Translations under genes and position numbers: made by a program | In this document: positions 55,106 to 63,694 of the stretch, piece by piece | Layout: each line of letters opens with the position of its first letter | Numbering within the stretch: the first letter of the stretch is position 1 | Assembly: GCA_020161065.1 (NCBI GenBank) | Contig: JAIUPH010000007.1 | Span: 372,001-436,000, forward strand | DNA from: Pseudomonadota bacterium | GTDB taxonomy: Bacteria; Pseudomonadota; Gammaproteobacteria; Burkholderiales; Burkholderiaceae_C | Direction of reading: 5' to 3' | DNA: 64,000 nucleotides | The notes under the pieces: generated by a model | Told to the model about the DNA's origin: nothing | Database searches by the model: none | What the model saw: the letters and a program-made list of their open reading frames with translations, nothing else

Positions 55106-56835
55106 CAGGCCAGCTCCACCTCGTCGCGCAGCGCGCGGAACACCGTCGTGCACCTGGCCGCGCCGTCGCCGTCGGTGATGTGCACCAGCTCCAGCTCGTC
55201 GCTGTCCAGCCGGCACAGCTGCAGCCAGCTCATGCGCGTGACGTGCACGCCCGCCGCGCCGGCCGGCCGCAGCTCCACGCCAGGCGTGGCGCTGATTGCC
55301 AGGCGCTCCAGGCCGCCCTCCAGCTCGGTGACGCCGGTCACCGCGCAGTGCACGGCGCTGCCATCGCTCAGCTCGATGCGCAGGTCGCGCCGCCCTGGTG
55401 GCGGCGCCGCGCCGATGAAGCGCGCCAGCCCGCAGGCCTCAACGTCCAGCGCCAGGCCGGTGGCAGGCGTGATCGCCGCCAGCGTCAGGTCATCGGCATG
55501 CGTCGGCAGCCACATCGGCTGCAGGCGGCCCATCAGCCCGTACAGCAGGCTGCGCCAAGCCGAATGCTCGGCGCGGCCCATCAGCGTCCACGCATGCGCG
55601 TGCACCGGCAGGCCAACGCCGGCAGTGTCGCTGCGGCGCGGCAGGCCGCTGCCGTTGTCCAGCATCAGCTGCAGCCGCGTCCAGCCATGCGTCAGGTCCT
55701 CGCTCTCGTCGGGCCGCTCGGTGAACAGCGGCGCACCGCGATACGTGGCCACCGGCAGCGCAGCCGGCCAGTCGCACGCCTCGGCCACTTCGAAGGTGCC
55801 GCTCACGACCGACAGCTGGTCCGTCTTGCGCGTCACGGAAGGCTGTTGCACCAGCTCGGCCATGCGCGCCGGGCAGACGATCGTGCCGGCCGGCCAGGTG
55901 GCCACCACCGGCCGCTTGAGCGTCAGGCCGCCGGGCTCGATCGACTCGATCTCGACGGTCTCCACCGCCAGCGCATGCTCGCCGATCAACATCGCCAGCC
56001 CACCGTCGCGCCAGTCGAAGCCCTCGGTCGCGCAGGCCAGCGTCAGCGCGCCGGCGCCCAGGTCGGCGGCCAGCACCTGGGCATCGGGCCAGATCGGCAG
56101 CGACCAGGTGCTGGCGCCCCAGCCGGCCAGCGCGAGGTCAGCCACGCGCCGATCGCGGCCCTCCACGATGAAGCGCAGCTCGAAGCTGCGGCGCGGCCAC
56201 CCCCGCAGCGCGCGGCGCTGCTCGGCCGCGCTGGCGCTGGTGAGCACGTCCGTCTTCCAGGCCAGGCGCTCGGTGATGCCGTCGCTCCAGTCGGGTCGGA
56301 ACGGCCACTCCACCACGCGGCCGCCGGTGACGCGCAGCGGCGGCGCCGGCACGCCGGTGAAGCTGAACGCGATGCTCGCGTCGATGCGGCTCGGCCCGTC
56401 GCGCTCCACCGTCACCTGCCACACCGATTCCTGCAGCGGCTGGTATGTGGTCGGGATGCCGTGCGGCGGCGTCAGCACCAGGCCTTCCTGCACGCCCGAG
56501 ACCGCAGTGAGCGTGCGCGGCACGAACCACGCATTCCACACGCGCACCTGCACCACTTGCGCCGAGACGATGTTGCCCAGTGCCAGCACCGCCGGCCTCA
56601 CGTGGATGCGGTAGTACCAGTCGTCGACGAAGCCGCGGGCCAGCGAGCCATTCAGCGCTCGAGGCGTCATGCTGACGGGCCAGTGGGTGATCAAGCTGGC
56701 CTGCGAGGTGCGGCTGATCGTCGCGTCGTGCAGCGGCCAGTAGTCGACTTCAAAGCCCTCGAAGTCGGGCGTCAGGTGCCCATTGACATAGGCACCCAGC
56801 GGCGACCGCGCCAGCCATCCGTTCAGCGCCGCCAT
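55105..56835 (-). CDS. Phage tail/baseplate protein
   Basis: 576 residues, mostly beta, no signal peptide. 'PRRSFELRFIVEGRDRRVADLAL' near the middle and 'VVEWPFRPDWSDGITERLAWKTDV' are patterns I associate with siphovirus tip or baseplate proteins that precede BR0599-like genes. The start was set at the ATG at 56835, 2 nt after the neighbouring gene; the open frame extends upstream but runs antisense-free inside that gene and is not coding. Exact role unknown. Confidence 0.7.
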   Translation of the reverse strand: MAALNGWLARSPLGAYVNGHLTPDFEGFEVDYWPLHDATISRTSQASLITHWPVSMTPRALNGSLARGFVDDWYYRIHVRPAVLALGNIVSAQVVQVRVWNAWFVPRTLTAVSGVQEGLVLTPPHGIPTTYQPLQESVWQVTVERDGPSRIDASIAFSFTGVPAPPLRVTGGRVVEWPFRPDWSDGITERLAWKTDVLTSASAAEQRRALRGWPRRSFELRFIVEGRDRRVADLALAGWGASTWSLPIWPDAQVLAADLGAGALTLACATEGFDWRDGGLAMLIGEHALAVETVEIESIEPGGLTLKRPVVATWPAGTIVCPARMAELVQQPSVTRKTDQLSVVSGTFEVAEACDWPAALPVATYRGAPLFTERPDESEDLTHGWTRLQLMLDNGSGLPRRSDTAGVGLPVHAHAWTLMGRAEHSAWRSLLYGLMGRLQPMWLPTHADDLTLAAITPATGLALDVEACGLARFIGAAPPPGRRDLRIELSDGSAVHCAVTGVTELEGGLERLAISATPGVELRPAGAAGVHVTRMSWLQLCRLDSDELELVHITDGDGAARCTTVFRALRDEVELA

Positions 56836-56837
56836 GC

Positions 56838-57767
56838 TCAGGGCCCGTCGTAGCGCACCGCGAAACCGAGCGTGCCGCTGTGCACGTCCGCGGCGGTACC
56901 GGTGGCGCCACCGTTGCGCACGGCGCTGTTCTTGCGCAGCCAGGGAATCATCATCCACTGGTCGCTGCCGATGGCGAACACCTCGAACGGGTTGTGGTTG
57001 TCGAGGCGCGCGTAGCGCGCATGCGCGCAGTCGACCACCAGCGAATACCGATTCGATGGCCTGGCCATCACCGCTTGAATGGGCAACAGCACCGACTCGC
57101 CGTTCCACACGCTGGGCAGCATCGACAGCAGCGGCTGCGACGACATGTAGGCCGAAGGCTGCGGCAAGGTCTTTGCATCCGACCACGTGGCGCCGTCTAG
57201 GCCATGGTGGATGAAGCTCTCGGCAATCGTCGCCAGCGTCGAGCCAACGGTTGATCGCCAGAAGGCTGCGCACACCGAGTGTCCGCCGAAGCCGTTGTAA
57301 AGCACCCCGGCTTGCTCGGCATCCCCGTACGCCGCCGGCCGCGCGCCATGACTCGATGCCGAGAACCACGCACCGCTGCCCGGCAGTGGCAAGGTGGACT
57401 GACCCCAGGCCGCATATTGCGCGCGGTCGACGTTGTACTGAGCGACCACGTAGACCTCGTCTGGCGCCGCGTGCACGAACACGTGGTACGTCACCGGGAA
57501 TAGCAGAGCCAGCGCCGGAATGCCGCCAATCTCGGCGCTGCCCGGCGCGGGGTTCGTCAGTGCTGCACCGGAGACACCGGTACCGCCCTTGAACTCCAGC
57601 AGCTCTGCGCCGCCTGCGCCAGTGCGCGTCCACGCCGTCACACGCATGGCCACGCTGCCCTTGTGCAGGATGTCGCCCGTCAGCGTCCAGCCGTTGGCCG
57701 TGCACGCCAGCTGGATTGCCGAGCGCAGCGTGGCCATGTCGTTGGCAGTGCCCGTCACGTAAGCCAT
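56838..57767 (-). CDS. Phage virion protein, tail-associated
   Basis: 309 residues. 'DMATLRSAIQLACTANGWTLTGDILHKGS' at the start and a long beta-rich body with 'PVTYHVFVHAAPDEVYVVAQY'. The N-terminal layout (short helix, then 'GWT' and a beta domain) is shared with the next gene, so both may be related tail-surface proteins. Its ATG overlaps the upstream gene's stop (ATGA). No catalytic motif is seen. Confidence 0.66.
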   Translation of the reverse strand: MAYVTGTANDMATLRSAIQLACTANGWTLTGDILHKGSVAMRVTAWTRTGAGGAELLEFKGGTGVSGAALTNPAPGSAEIGGIPALALLFPVTYHVFVHAAPDEVYVVAQYNVDRAQYAAWGQSTLPLPGSGAWFSASSHGARPAAYGDAEQAGVLYNGFGGHSVCAAFWRSTVGSTLATIAESFIHHGLDGATWSDAKTLPQPSAYMSSQPLLSMLPSVWNGESVLLPIQAVMARPSNRYSLVVDCAHARYARLDNHNPFEVFAIGSDQWMMIPWLRKNSAVRNGGATGTAADVHSGTLGFAVRYDGP

Positions 57768-58672
57768 CAGGAATCCAGTCTCATCGCGATGTAGTCGATG
57801 TGCCCGGTGCGCCAAACGTCCTGGACCACCACCCAGTCCACGCCGCCGATCGACAGCGTGTTCTCCACGCCGTTGTCGAACCCGCTCACGAAGCACACGC
57901 CGTCCAGCTCACCCCAAACGTTGCCTTGCGTCGCCGGCCAGGCCGTGGTGCTGCTGTTGTCGTGCAGCACGATGGGCAGCAGTGGGTATTGGCCGTTGGT
58001 GTCGCGCAGGGCAAAGGTCGAGGAAGCGAGCCAGCCCTCGCTGCCGCCTGCGGCATACCATGGCCAGCACCACGGTTGCACCCATGAGCCATCCACGCGC
58101 CGCAGCGCGACGTTGGGCCGTTGGTTGCCGCTCGGCCAGGCGCCCTTGAAGCCGAAGCTGTGCAGCGTCTCGCTGAAGCGGGTCGCGGCCGCGCCGGTCA
58201 GCATGCCGCTCACCAGCAGCGGGTAGGGATACTGACCCGGCGTCGCGTACGGCAGGAACTTGCCGAGGTAGATGGTCTCGTAGACCGGCGTTCCCACCTT
58301 CATGGCCAGCACCAGGCGCTGGCCATTGATGGTGAGCCAGTAGTCGATGCGGTTGTTGTGCGCCGGCACGCCGGACAAGAAGGCCCCGGGCTGCGTGTCG
58401 AATGTGTTGCTGCTCACGTAGCCCGTGAAGCCGCCCACCAGCAGGTTGTAGAGGTCGGCGCCGGCGTCCTGGTAGGTGCGCAGGCCCACGAAGATCTGCT
58501 CGGTACCGCTCATGCCGGGCGCCATCAGCAGCAGCTCGTGGTTCGTGCCCGATGCGTCGTAGCGCTTCACCGTCCAGCCGTTGGCCGAGACGAAGTCGCG
58601 CACCGCGATGAGCAGGTTCTGATGCGCGAGCTTGCCGCCGCCGCTCTCAACGAAGCCGATCTGGTGCGGCAT
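57767..58672 (-). CDS. Phage virion protein, tail-associated
   Basis: 301 residues. 'NLLIAVRDFVSANGWTVKRYDASGTNHELLL' and 'EQIFVGLRTYQDAGADLYNLLVGGFTGY' are patterns I associate with virion proteins of siphoviruses found directly after the tape measure gene. The N-terminal block resembles that of the following gene. The start is 2 nt after the tape measure stop. Function not known. Confidence 0.67.
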   Translation of the reverse strand: MPHQIGFVESGGGKLAHQNLLIAVRDFVSANGWTVKRYDASGTNHELLLMAPGMSGTEQIFVGLRTYQDAGADLYNLLVGGFTGYVSSNTFDTQPGAFLSGVPAHNNRIDYWLTINGQRLVLAMKVGTPVYETIYLGKFLPYATPGQYPYPLLVSGMLTGAAATRFSETLHSFGFKGAWPSGNQRPNVALRRVDGSWVQPWCWPWYAAGGSEGWLASSTFALRDTNGQYPLLPIVLHDNSSTTAWPATQGNVWGELDGVCFVSGFDNGVENTLSIGGVDWVVVQDVWRTGHIDYIAMRLDS

Positions 58673-58674
58673 CC

Positions 58675-61600
58675 CTACACCCCCAACAATTGACGGAACT
58701 TGGCCGGATCGCGGCTGATGTGCAGCTCGATCAGCTTCTCTCCCTTCGGCCCGCGCAGCGCGTCGCCGATCAGGTCCGGGTCCAGCACCGGCAGCAGGCG
58801 CTGGTTGACGGCCACGCTGGTGTGCATCTGCGGCGCAGCCGGCTCGAAGCGCGCGCCGCTCGCCGGCGCCGACGGCACCACCAGGCCGCCGGCGGCATAG
58901 CCTGGCCAGGCCGTGCCACGCCAGGCCTCGACGGCGCGCATGCCGAGGCGGTTGAAGTCCCACAGGAACTGCAGCGCGCCCGGCTCGCGCACCACTTCTT
59001 GCCGATGGACGAACTCGCCCGCATGCACCACGCCGGCGACCTGGTACTTGGTACCGGCGCCGGTGTAGCCGCCGTCGGCGAAGCCTGCTGCGATGGACAT
59101 GGCGTTCGCGGCGGCCAGCTCGGCGGCGGCAGAGCTGATGGCGGCTGCCCCAGTCAGCAGCGTGGCGCTGGCCGTGGCCAGCGCGCCGGAACTGGTGTCG
59201 AGCGCGGTGGCTCCAGCAATCGTGGCGGCCGCGGCTGTGCCCAGCGTACCGGCACCAGTCGAGACGGCACTGCCGCCGCTCGATACCGTGGCGCCGGCGG
59301 CAGCCAGCGCCGCCGCGGCCGCCGCAGTGCCAGCAGCGCCGTCCTGGCCGGTGCTCTCGCCGCCCAGCGACTTCATCAACGCAGCCGTCGCCTGCATCGC
59401 CAGCTGCTGCGCGGCCCAGTCGGCCATGGCCAGCGCCATGTTCTCGATGAAGCCGCGCGCGGCATCGCCGAGGCTGGCGGTGCCGTCGGCCAGATCGTGC
59501 AGCGCCGTGGTCAGCGAGCTACTGAACGCGTTGCTGAACGCCATCTTCAGCTCGTCGGCCTTGAGCTTGAGCGTGCCCACGCGCGCCTCGAGGTCGGCCA
59601 CGCCGGCCGCAAGCTGCGGATCGCCGGTGATGGCCGCCAGCTCGCGCATGCGCGGCAGCAGCGCTTCAACCTGGGCGGCGGTCTGCGCGTTCAGCTCCAC
59701 CACGCGCTTCTTGGCGTCGTACTCGCTGGTGACGCCGGCGGTCACCTCGGCCTGCAGCACCGACTGGGTGCGCGACTGGCCGCCGAAAATCAGGTCCACC
59801 TGGCGCTGCAGGTCCTGCAGCTGCGCCTTCGCAGCGGTGAGGTCGATCAGCTTGTCGACCTTGATCATGCCCTCGAAGTTGCCTTCGGCCGACAGGTCCG
59901 CGCGCAGCTTGCGAAACCGCTCCTTCATTTCGGCCACGACCGAGTCGGCCGACTTCCCGCCGGTGGTGGTCAACGCCTGGTCCACTTCGCGCAGGCCAGC
60001 CACGTTGCGCGCCGCGGCGCTCACCTGGTCGATGCCGGCCGCCAGCTTGCGCAGCGAAGCCACGCGCGCGTCGTCCAGGCCCAGCGCCGCGCGGTTGCTG
60101 GATAGCCAGACGTCGACCTTGGCGGTGGCCTGGTCCTGGCTGTCGGCCAGGCCGAGCTGCTCGTTGCGCAGCCGCGCCTGCGCCTCGGCCAGCTGCTGCG
60201 CCAGTTCCACTTGCTTGCTGCGGTAGGTGCTTTCCGACTTGAGCTGCGCCTGCGCATCCACCTCGGCCAGCTTCTGCACCAGCGGGATGCGCTGCGCCAG
60301 CAGGCTGGACACCGCGGCTTCCTTGGCGAGCCGATCGTCCACCGAAGAGCTGCTGCGCCCGCCCTCGATCGCCACCAGGCGGTCGACGTTGTCGATCTGC
60401 GCCTGGATGCCGCGCTTCTCGATGTCCAGCAGTCGCGCCTGGTGCGTCTTCGCGTCGATCTCGTCGCGTGCGAACGCCAGCTCGGTGGCGATGCGCTCCT
60501 GCTCCAGCCCGGCCTGGATCTGCGCCAGGCGCTGGGCCTGCGCGGCCCTGGCCACGCCGGCGCGCGCCGATTGGCGGCTGCTGCTCAGCTCGTCGAGCTT
60601 GTCCTGATTGACCGCCACCGTGTCGGCCTGCTTCTGCGCGGCCTGCGTTTCCAGGCGGATCTGCTCTTCCAGCGATGCCTTGCGGTCCAGCAGCGCCTGG
60701 CGCGCTTCATCCTGCTGGCCGGGCGTGCGGTTGCGGCCGCGCTGTGGTGCGGTGGCCAGCGCCTTCTCCACCGCGGCCAGCTGGTCCTTCAGCGACGCCG
60801 GCCGGCCGATGTTCAGCATGGCATCCCATGCGTCCTGGGCCACGCCTTTCAGCGCAATCCACGCGCGCTGCAGCGAGCCCAGGTTCTTCTCGGCGTCGGC
60901 CAGCACCTTCTTCTGGTGCTCGCCCCAGGCCTGCTGCGCCAACGCCGCCGCGGCCTGTTCCTGGCCCAGCGATCGGTAGGCCATGATCTGCCGCAGCACC
61001 GCGGCGGTGAGGTAGTTCGTGCCCTCGTTGAGCTTCAGCGACGTGGCCACCGGATCGCGGCCCAGCTCGGCATAGGCCTGCACCGTGGACGACACCTCGC
61101 GGCCCAGCAGCCGCTGCGCCTGCACCGCCACCGTCGCAGCCTTCACCAGCTCGGCGCCGGACACGCGGCCCGTGGCCGTCAGCTGCGTCAGCGCGTCGGC
61201 CGCGGCGCCGGTGGTGCCGGCCGTCTGCGCCACGGTGCGCGCGTAGTCCTGCAGCATCCCGCGGCTCACGCCGGCGGCGTTGTTGGTGGCCGTGATGGCA
61301 GCGCTGTAGCCCGCCTGCTCGGCCTGCACCTGGTTCAGCGCCAGCGCGGCCGCGCCGGCCACGGCCGCCACGCCGACGATGGCCAGGCGCAGCGGCGTCA
61401 GCATCGTCATCAGCGCGTTGCCTGCGGCGGCCCAGCCACCGAAGCTGTCGCGGATCTGGCCGCCCTGCTGCACCGCCACCATCCACACCAGCATGCCGCT
61501 GTCGATCGACGTCGTGATGTCGGCGATCTGCGCCGGCAGCATGCGCATCGCCGCGGCCTGCTGGCCGGCGGTGATGCCGAATCGGGTCAGCGCCTTGCCG

Positions 61601-62238
61601 CCCTTGTCGGTGGCTTTCTCGAAGGCCTCGATCTGCGCGATGTACTGCTCGGCCTCCTTGCCCACGCCCAGGTTGTTGGCGCGGTAGCGCAGCACGTCGG
61701 CGCCGCTCTTGCCCTGCAGCGCCACCTGCTCGCGCAAGGCCGCCACGAAGGCCTGGCGCTGCGCGGCCGATTGCTGTGCCGCGGCGGCTGCCACGCGCTG
61801 CGCGTTGGCCTCTTCCTGCGCCGCGCGCGCGGCCGCATCGTGGGCAGCGCGGATGTTCTGCAGCTGCAGGATCAGCGGCGCCGCGGCGGCGCCCACGCCG
61901 GCCTGCGCAGCGCGGTAGCGCAGCACCTCGTCGGTGCTCTTGCCGTACAGCGCCACCTGCTCACGTAAAGCGCCGAGGGACCAGCTCTCGCCACCGCCGG
62001 CGGCGGCCGCGGCCTTGATACCGTCGGCCAGGCGGCCCACGGCGGTGCGTGCCGCGTCCACGCGCAGCGCCGCATCGGCCGCATCGGCGCCCACTCGATC
62101 GAGCCCGCCCTGCGCCGCGGCGTCGCGCCCGGCCTGGCCCACCTTGCCCAGCTTGGCGGCAATGGCGTCCAGGTCGCGCGCGGCCTGCTGCATCTGCGAT
62201 TGCAGGCGCAGTGCGACGACGACTTCACGGGTGGCCAT
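58675..62238 (-). CDS. Phage tail tape measure protein
   Basis: 1187 residues, Ala/Gln-rich and mostly helical coiled coil, with membrane-like hydrophobic stretches near residues 280-310 ('LRLAIVGVAAVAGAAALAL') and in the Ala/Gly-rich region around 1000-1080. Two copies of an 'ALREQVALxGKS...VLRYRA...GVG' block lie at about 90-116 and 167-193. The C-terminus has 'FADGGYTGAGTKYQVAGVVHAGEFV', typical of lambda H-like tape measure proteins. It sets tail length and helps DNA entry. It comes directly after the tail chaperone genes. Confidence 0.9.
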   Translation of the reverse strand: MATREVVVALRLQSQMQQAARDLDAIAAKLGKVGQAGRDAAAQGGLDRVGADAADAALRVDAARTAVGRLADGIKAAAAAGGGESWSLGALREQVALYGKSTDEVLRYRAAQAGVGAAAAPLILQLQNIRAAHDAAARAAQEEANAQRVAAAAAQQSAAQRQAFVAALREQVALQGKSGADVLRYRANNLGVGKEAEQYIAQIEAFEKATDKGGKALTRFGITAGQQAAAMRMLPAQIADITTSIDSGMLVWMVAVQQGGQIRDSFGGWAAAGNALMTMLTPLRLAIVGVAAVAGAAALALNQVQAEQAGYSAAITATNNAAGVSRGMLQDYARTVAQTAGTTGAAADALTQLTATGRVSGAELVKAATVAVQAQRLLGREVSSTVQAYAELGRDPVATSLKLNEGTNYLTAAVLRQIMAYRSLGQEQAAAALAQQAWGEHQKKVLADAEKNLGSLQRAWIALKGVAQDAWDAMLNIGRPASLKDQLAAVEKALATAPQRGRNRTPGQQDEARQALLDRKASLEEQIRLETQAAQKQADTVAVNQDKLDELSSSRQSARAGVARAAQAQRLAQIQAGLEQERIATELAFARDEIDAKTHQARLLDIEKRGIQAQIDNVDRLVAIEGGRSSSSVDDRLAKEAAVSSLLAQRIPLVQKLAEVDAQAQLKSESTYRSKQVELAQQLAEAQARLRNEQLGLADSQDQATAKVDVWLSSNRAALGLDDARVASLRKLAAGIDQVSAAARNVAGLREVDQALTTTGGKSADSVVAEMKERFRKLRADLSAEGNFEGMIKVDKLIDLTAAKAQLQDLQRQVDLIFGGQSRTQSVLQAEVTAGVTSEYDAKKRVVELNAQTAAQVEALLPRMRELAAITGDPQLAAGVADLEARVGTLKLKADELKMAFSNAFSSSLTTALHDLADGTASLGDAARGFIENMALAMADWAAQQLAMQATAALMKSLGGESTGQDGAAGTAAAAAALAAAGATVSSGGSAVSTGAGTLGTAAAATIAGATALDTSSGALATASATLLTGAAAISSAAAELAAANAMSIAAGFADGGYTGAGTKYQVAGVVHAGEFVHRQEVVREPGALQFLWDFNRLGMRAVEAWRGTAWPGYAAGGLVVPSAPASGARFEPAAPQMHTSVAVNQRLLPVLDPDLIGDALRGPKGEKLIELHISRDPAKFRQLLGV

Positions 62239-62243
62239 GTTGC

Positions 62244-62908
62244 TCAGCGCTCTTCGGTCAGGCTGTTGATGCGGTCGCGGGCGTGCTTGCCGCCGGCGAA
62301 GCCGGCATTGACGTCAGCGATACGGGTGGCCGATGCCCGCGCATCGCGGCGCTGCGCCTCGCGCCAGAACAGCTTCAACTGGCGCTCGGTCATCGCATCG
62401 ATCGCGGCTCGCGCGTGGCCGTGCGCGATCAGGCAGGCGTAGATCTCGCCGTATCCGACCCGGCCTGCACCGCCGCGCGCGCCTGGCGCTCCTGCCGCCG
62501 CACCGCCACGCGGTTCAGCGCGCGGCCGACGAAAAAACGGCCGTTGGCGCCCCACCACGCCATCAGCACCAGCTCGCCGTCGTCGGGAGGCAGTGCCGCG
62601 TAGTCGTCGAGGTCGAGGTCGCAGGCCTGCGCGATCAGAGGCGCCAGCGCGTCGATGTTGCCCGCCAGGCAGGCAAGCGCCTCCTCATACGTAGGGTCGC
62701 GGCCTTGCTCCAGCGCCGCCGCGATCGACGCCACCAGCGGCTCGGCCGGCGCCAGCAGCCGCAGCCATTCGACGTGCGCGTACTCGCGCACCATCAGCCG
62801 GCGGCCGCCGCGCAGCGTGACGACACGCTCGGGGTGCAGCACCTCCAGCTCGTTCTCCGGCGGCGGCGGCATTGCCGCGGCCGCCGGCCGCGTGATCTTG
62901 CGGGCCAT
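62244..62908 (-). CDS. Tail assembly chaperone long form (G-T type) made by -1 frameshift
   Basis: Predicted fusion of 221 residues: the first 126 codons of the 159-residue chaperone (62908 to 62531), then the -1 frame to 62244 (95 further residues). The second frame alone lacks a good start, but continues with 'GYGEIYACLIAHGHARAAIDAM' and 'LKLFWREAQRRDARASATRIADVNAGFAGG', conserved-looking and typical of the T part. The frames overlap at 62429-62558 and a T-TTT-TTC slippery heptamer lies in phase. This copies lambda gpG/gpGT, which coat the tape measure during tail assembly. The position right before the tape measure gene agrees. Confidence 0.75.
62429..62908 (-). CDS. Tail assembly chaperone short form (G type)
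   Basis: 159 residues, the product without frameshift. 'ENELEVLHPERVVTLRGGRRLMVREYAHVEWLRLL' (two blocks) and an acidic helical middle ('CDLDLDDYAALPPDDGELVLMAWWGANGRFF') are visible. It lies between tail tube and tape measure genes, the lambda G position. The slippery site falls at residues 124-126. The last 33 residues, after the site, are Arg/Ala-rich and look unconserved. Confidence 0.75.
   Translation of the reverse strand: MARKITRPAAAAMPPPPENELEVLHPERVVTLRGGRRLMVREYAHVEWLRLLAPAEPLVASIAAALEQGRDPTYEEALACLAGNIDALAPLIAQACDLDLDDYAALPPDDGELVLMAWWGANGRFFVGRALNRVAVRRQERQARAAVQAGSDTARSTPA
62531..62537 (-). other. Slippery heptamer for programmed -1 frameshift
   Basis: On the minus strand T-TTT-TTC occurs exactly in the zero-frame phase of the chaperone gene (codons CGT TTT TTC). 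The alternative open frame is the -1 frame. Downstream GC-rich sequence could form the stimulatory structure. Confidence 0.7.
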
Positions 62909-62914
62909 GATGCG

Positions 62915-63685
62915 TCAGACTGCCGCGAGCTGCAGGATGCGGCCGAACTGGCCCAGCGCGCCGGTGGCGGACTTGGTGCTGTCGATCAGCGCGGCCATGG
63001 TGATCTGCGCGCCGCTCAGGTTGGTGTCGTTGTTGATCAGCGCCAGCTCCTGCAGCGGGTCGGTGCCCATGCGGTAGATCTCGACGATCTGCGGCGCGTT
63101 GCTCTCCGCCAGGTTGATGCCCTCGTAGCGGAACTCCACGATGGGCTGCGCCTGCGTCAGGAAGTTCACCTGCTTGGCCGCCAGGTGGCTGTACGCGGCC
63201 TTCAGCGGCATCGTCGGCGCCGGCGACGACGGCAGGCCCGTGAACTCCAGCGAGCCGAAGCGCTCGTCCAGCACGTAGTTGCCGGCGGCGATGGTGGCCG
63301 CCGTGGGCACCGTGCTGTCGGTGATCACCAGCGCGCTGACGCCCGCGTAGTCCAGCTTCAGCACGTCACCCACGGCCACCGTGCCCAGGTCCTCGCCGAC
63401 CACCGCGCCGGCCGCGATGGCGCTGGTGGCGCCGTACACGGTCTCGGCCAGCGAGTCGGTGTCGAGTTGGTGCACCGTGGCGGTGAGCTTCAGCGCCTTG
63501 CTGGTCGGGAACGACCGCGCGATGCCCTTGTTGCCGCTGTAGCTCTCCTTGTGCTCGAGCTTCTCGATCTCCATCGCGATGGTCAGCGACGACACGTCGC
63601 CCCACCAACGCCACTTGCCGCCCCCCACATTGAGCCGGCGGCTCCACACCTTGCCCTGGCCGTAGTAGTAGTACTCGGTGGTCAT
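62915..63685 (-). CDS. Phage major tail tube protein
   Basis: 256 residues, beta-rich, no signal. 'WRWWGDVSSLTIAMEIEKLEHKESYSGNKG' (split in two blocks), 'KALKLTATVHQL' and 'KAAYSHLAAKQVNFLTQAQPIVEFRYEGIN' fit tail tube proteins of siphoviruses. The position, before the frameshifted chaperones and tape measure gene, is that of the major tail protein (lambda V). It follows the next gene by 9 nt. Confidence 0.8.
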   Translation of the reverse strand: MTTEYYYYGQGKVWSRRLNVGGGKWRWWGDVSSLTIAMEIEKLEHKESYSGNKGIARSFPTSKALKLTATVHQLDTDSLAETVYGATSAIAAGAVVGEDLGTVAVGDVLKLDYAGVSALVITDSTVPTAATIAAGNYVLDERFGSLEFTGLPSSPAPTMPLKAAYSHLAAKQVNFLTQAQPIVEFRYEGINLAESNAPQIVEIYRMGTDPLQELALINNDTNLSGAQITMAALIDSTKSATGALGQFGRILQLAAV

Positions 63686-63694
63686 CGTCGTCCT

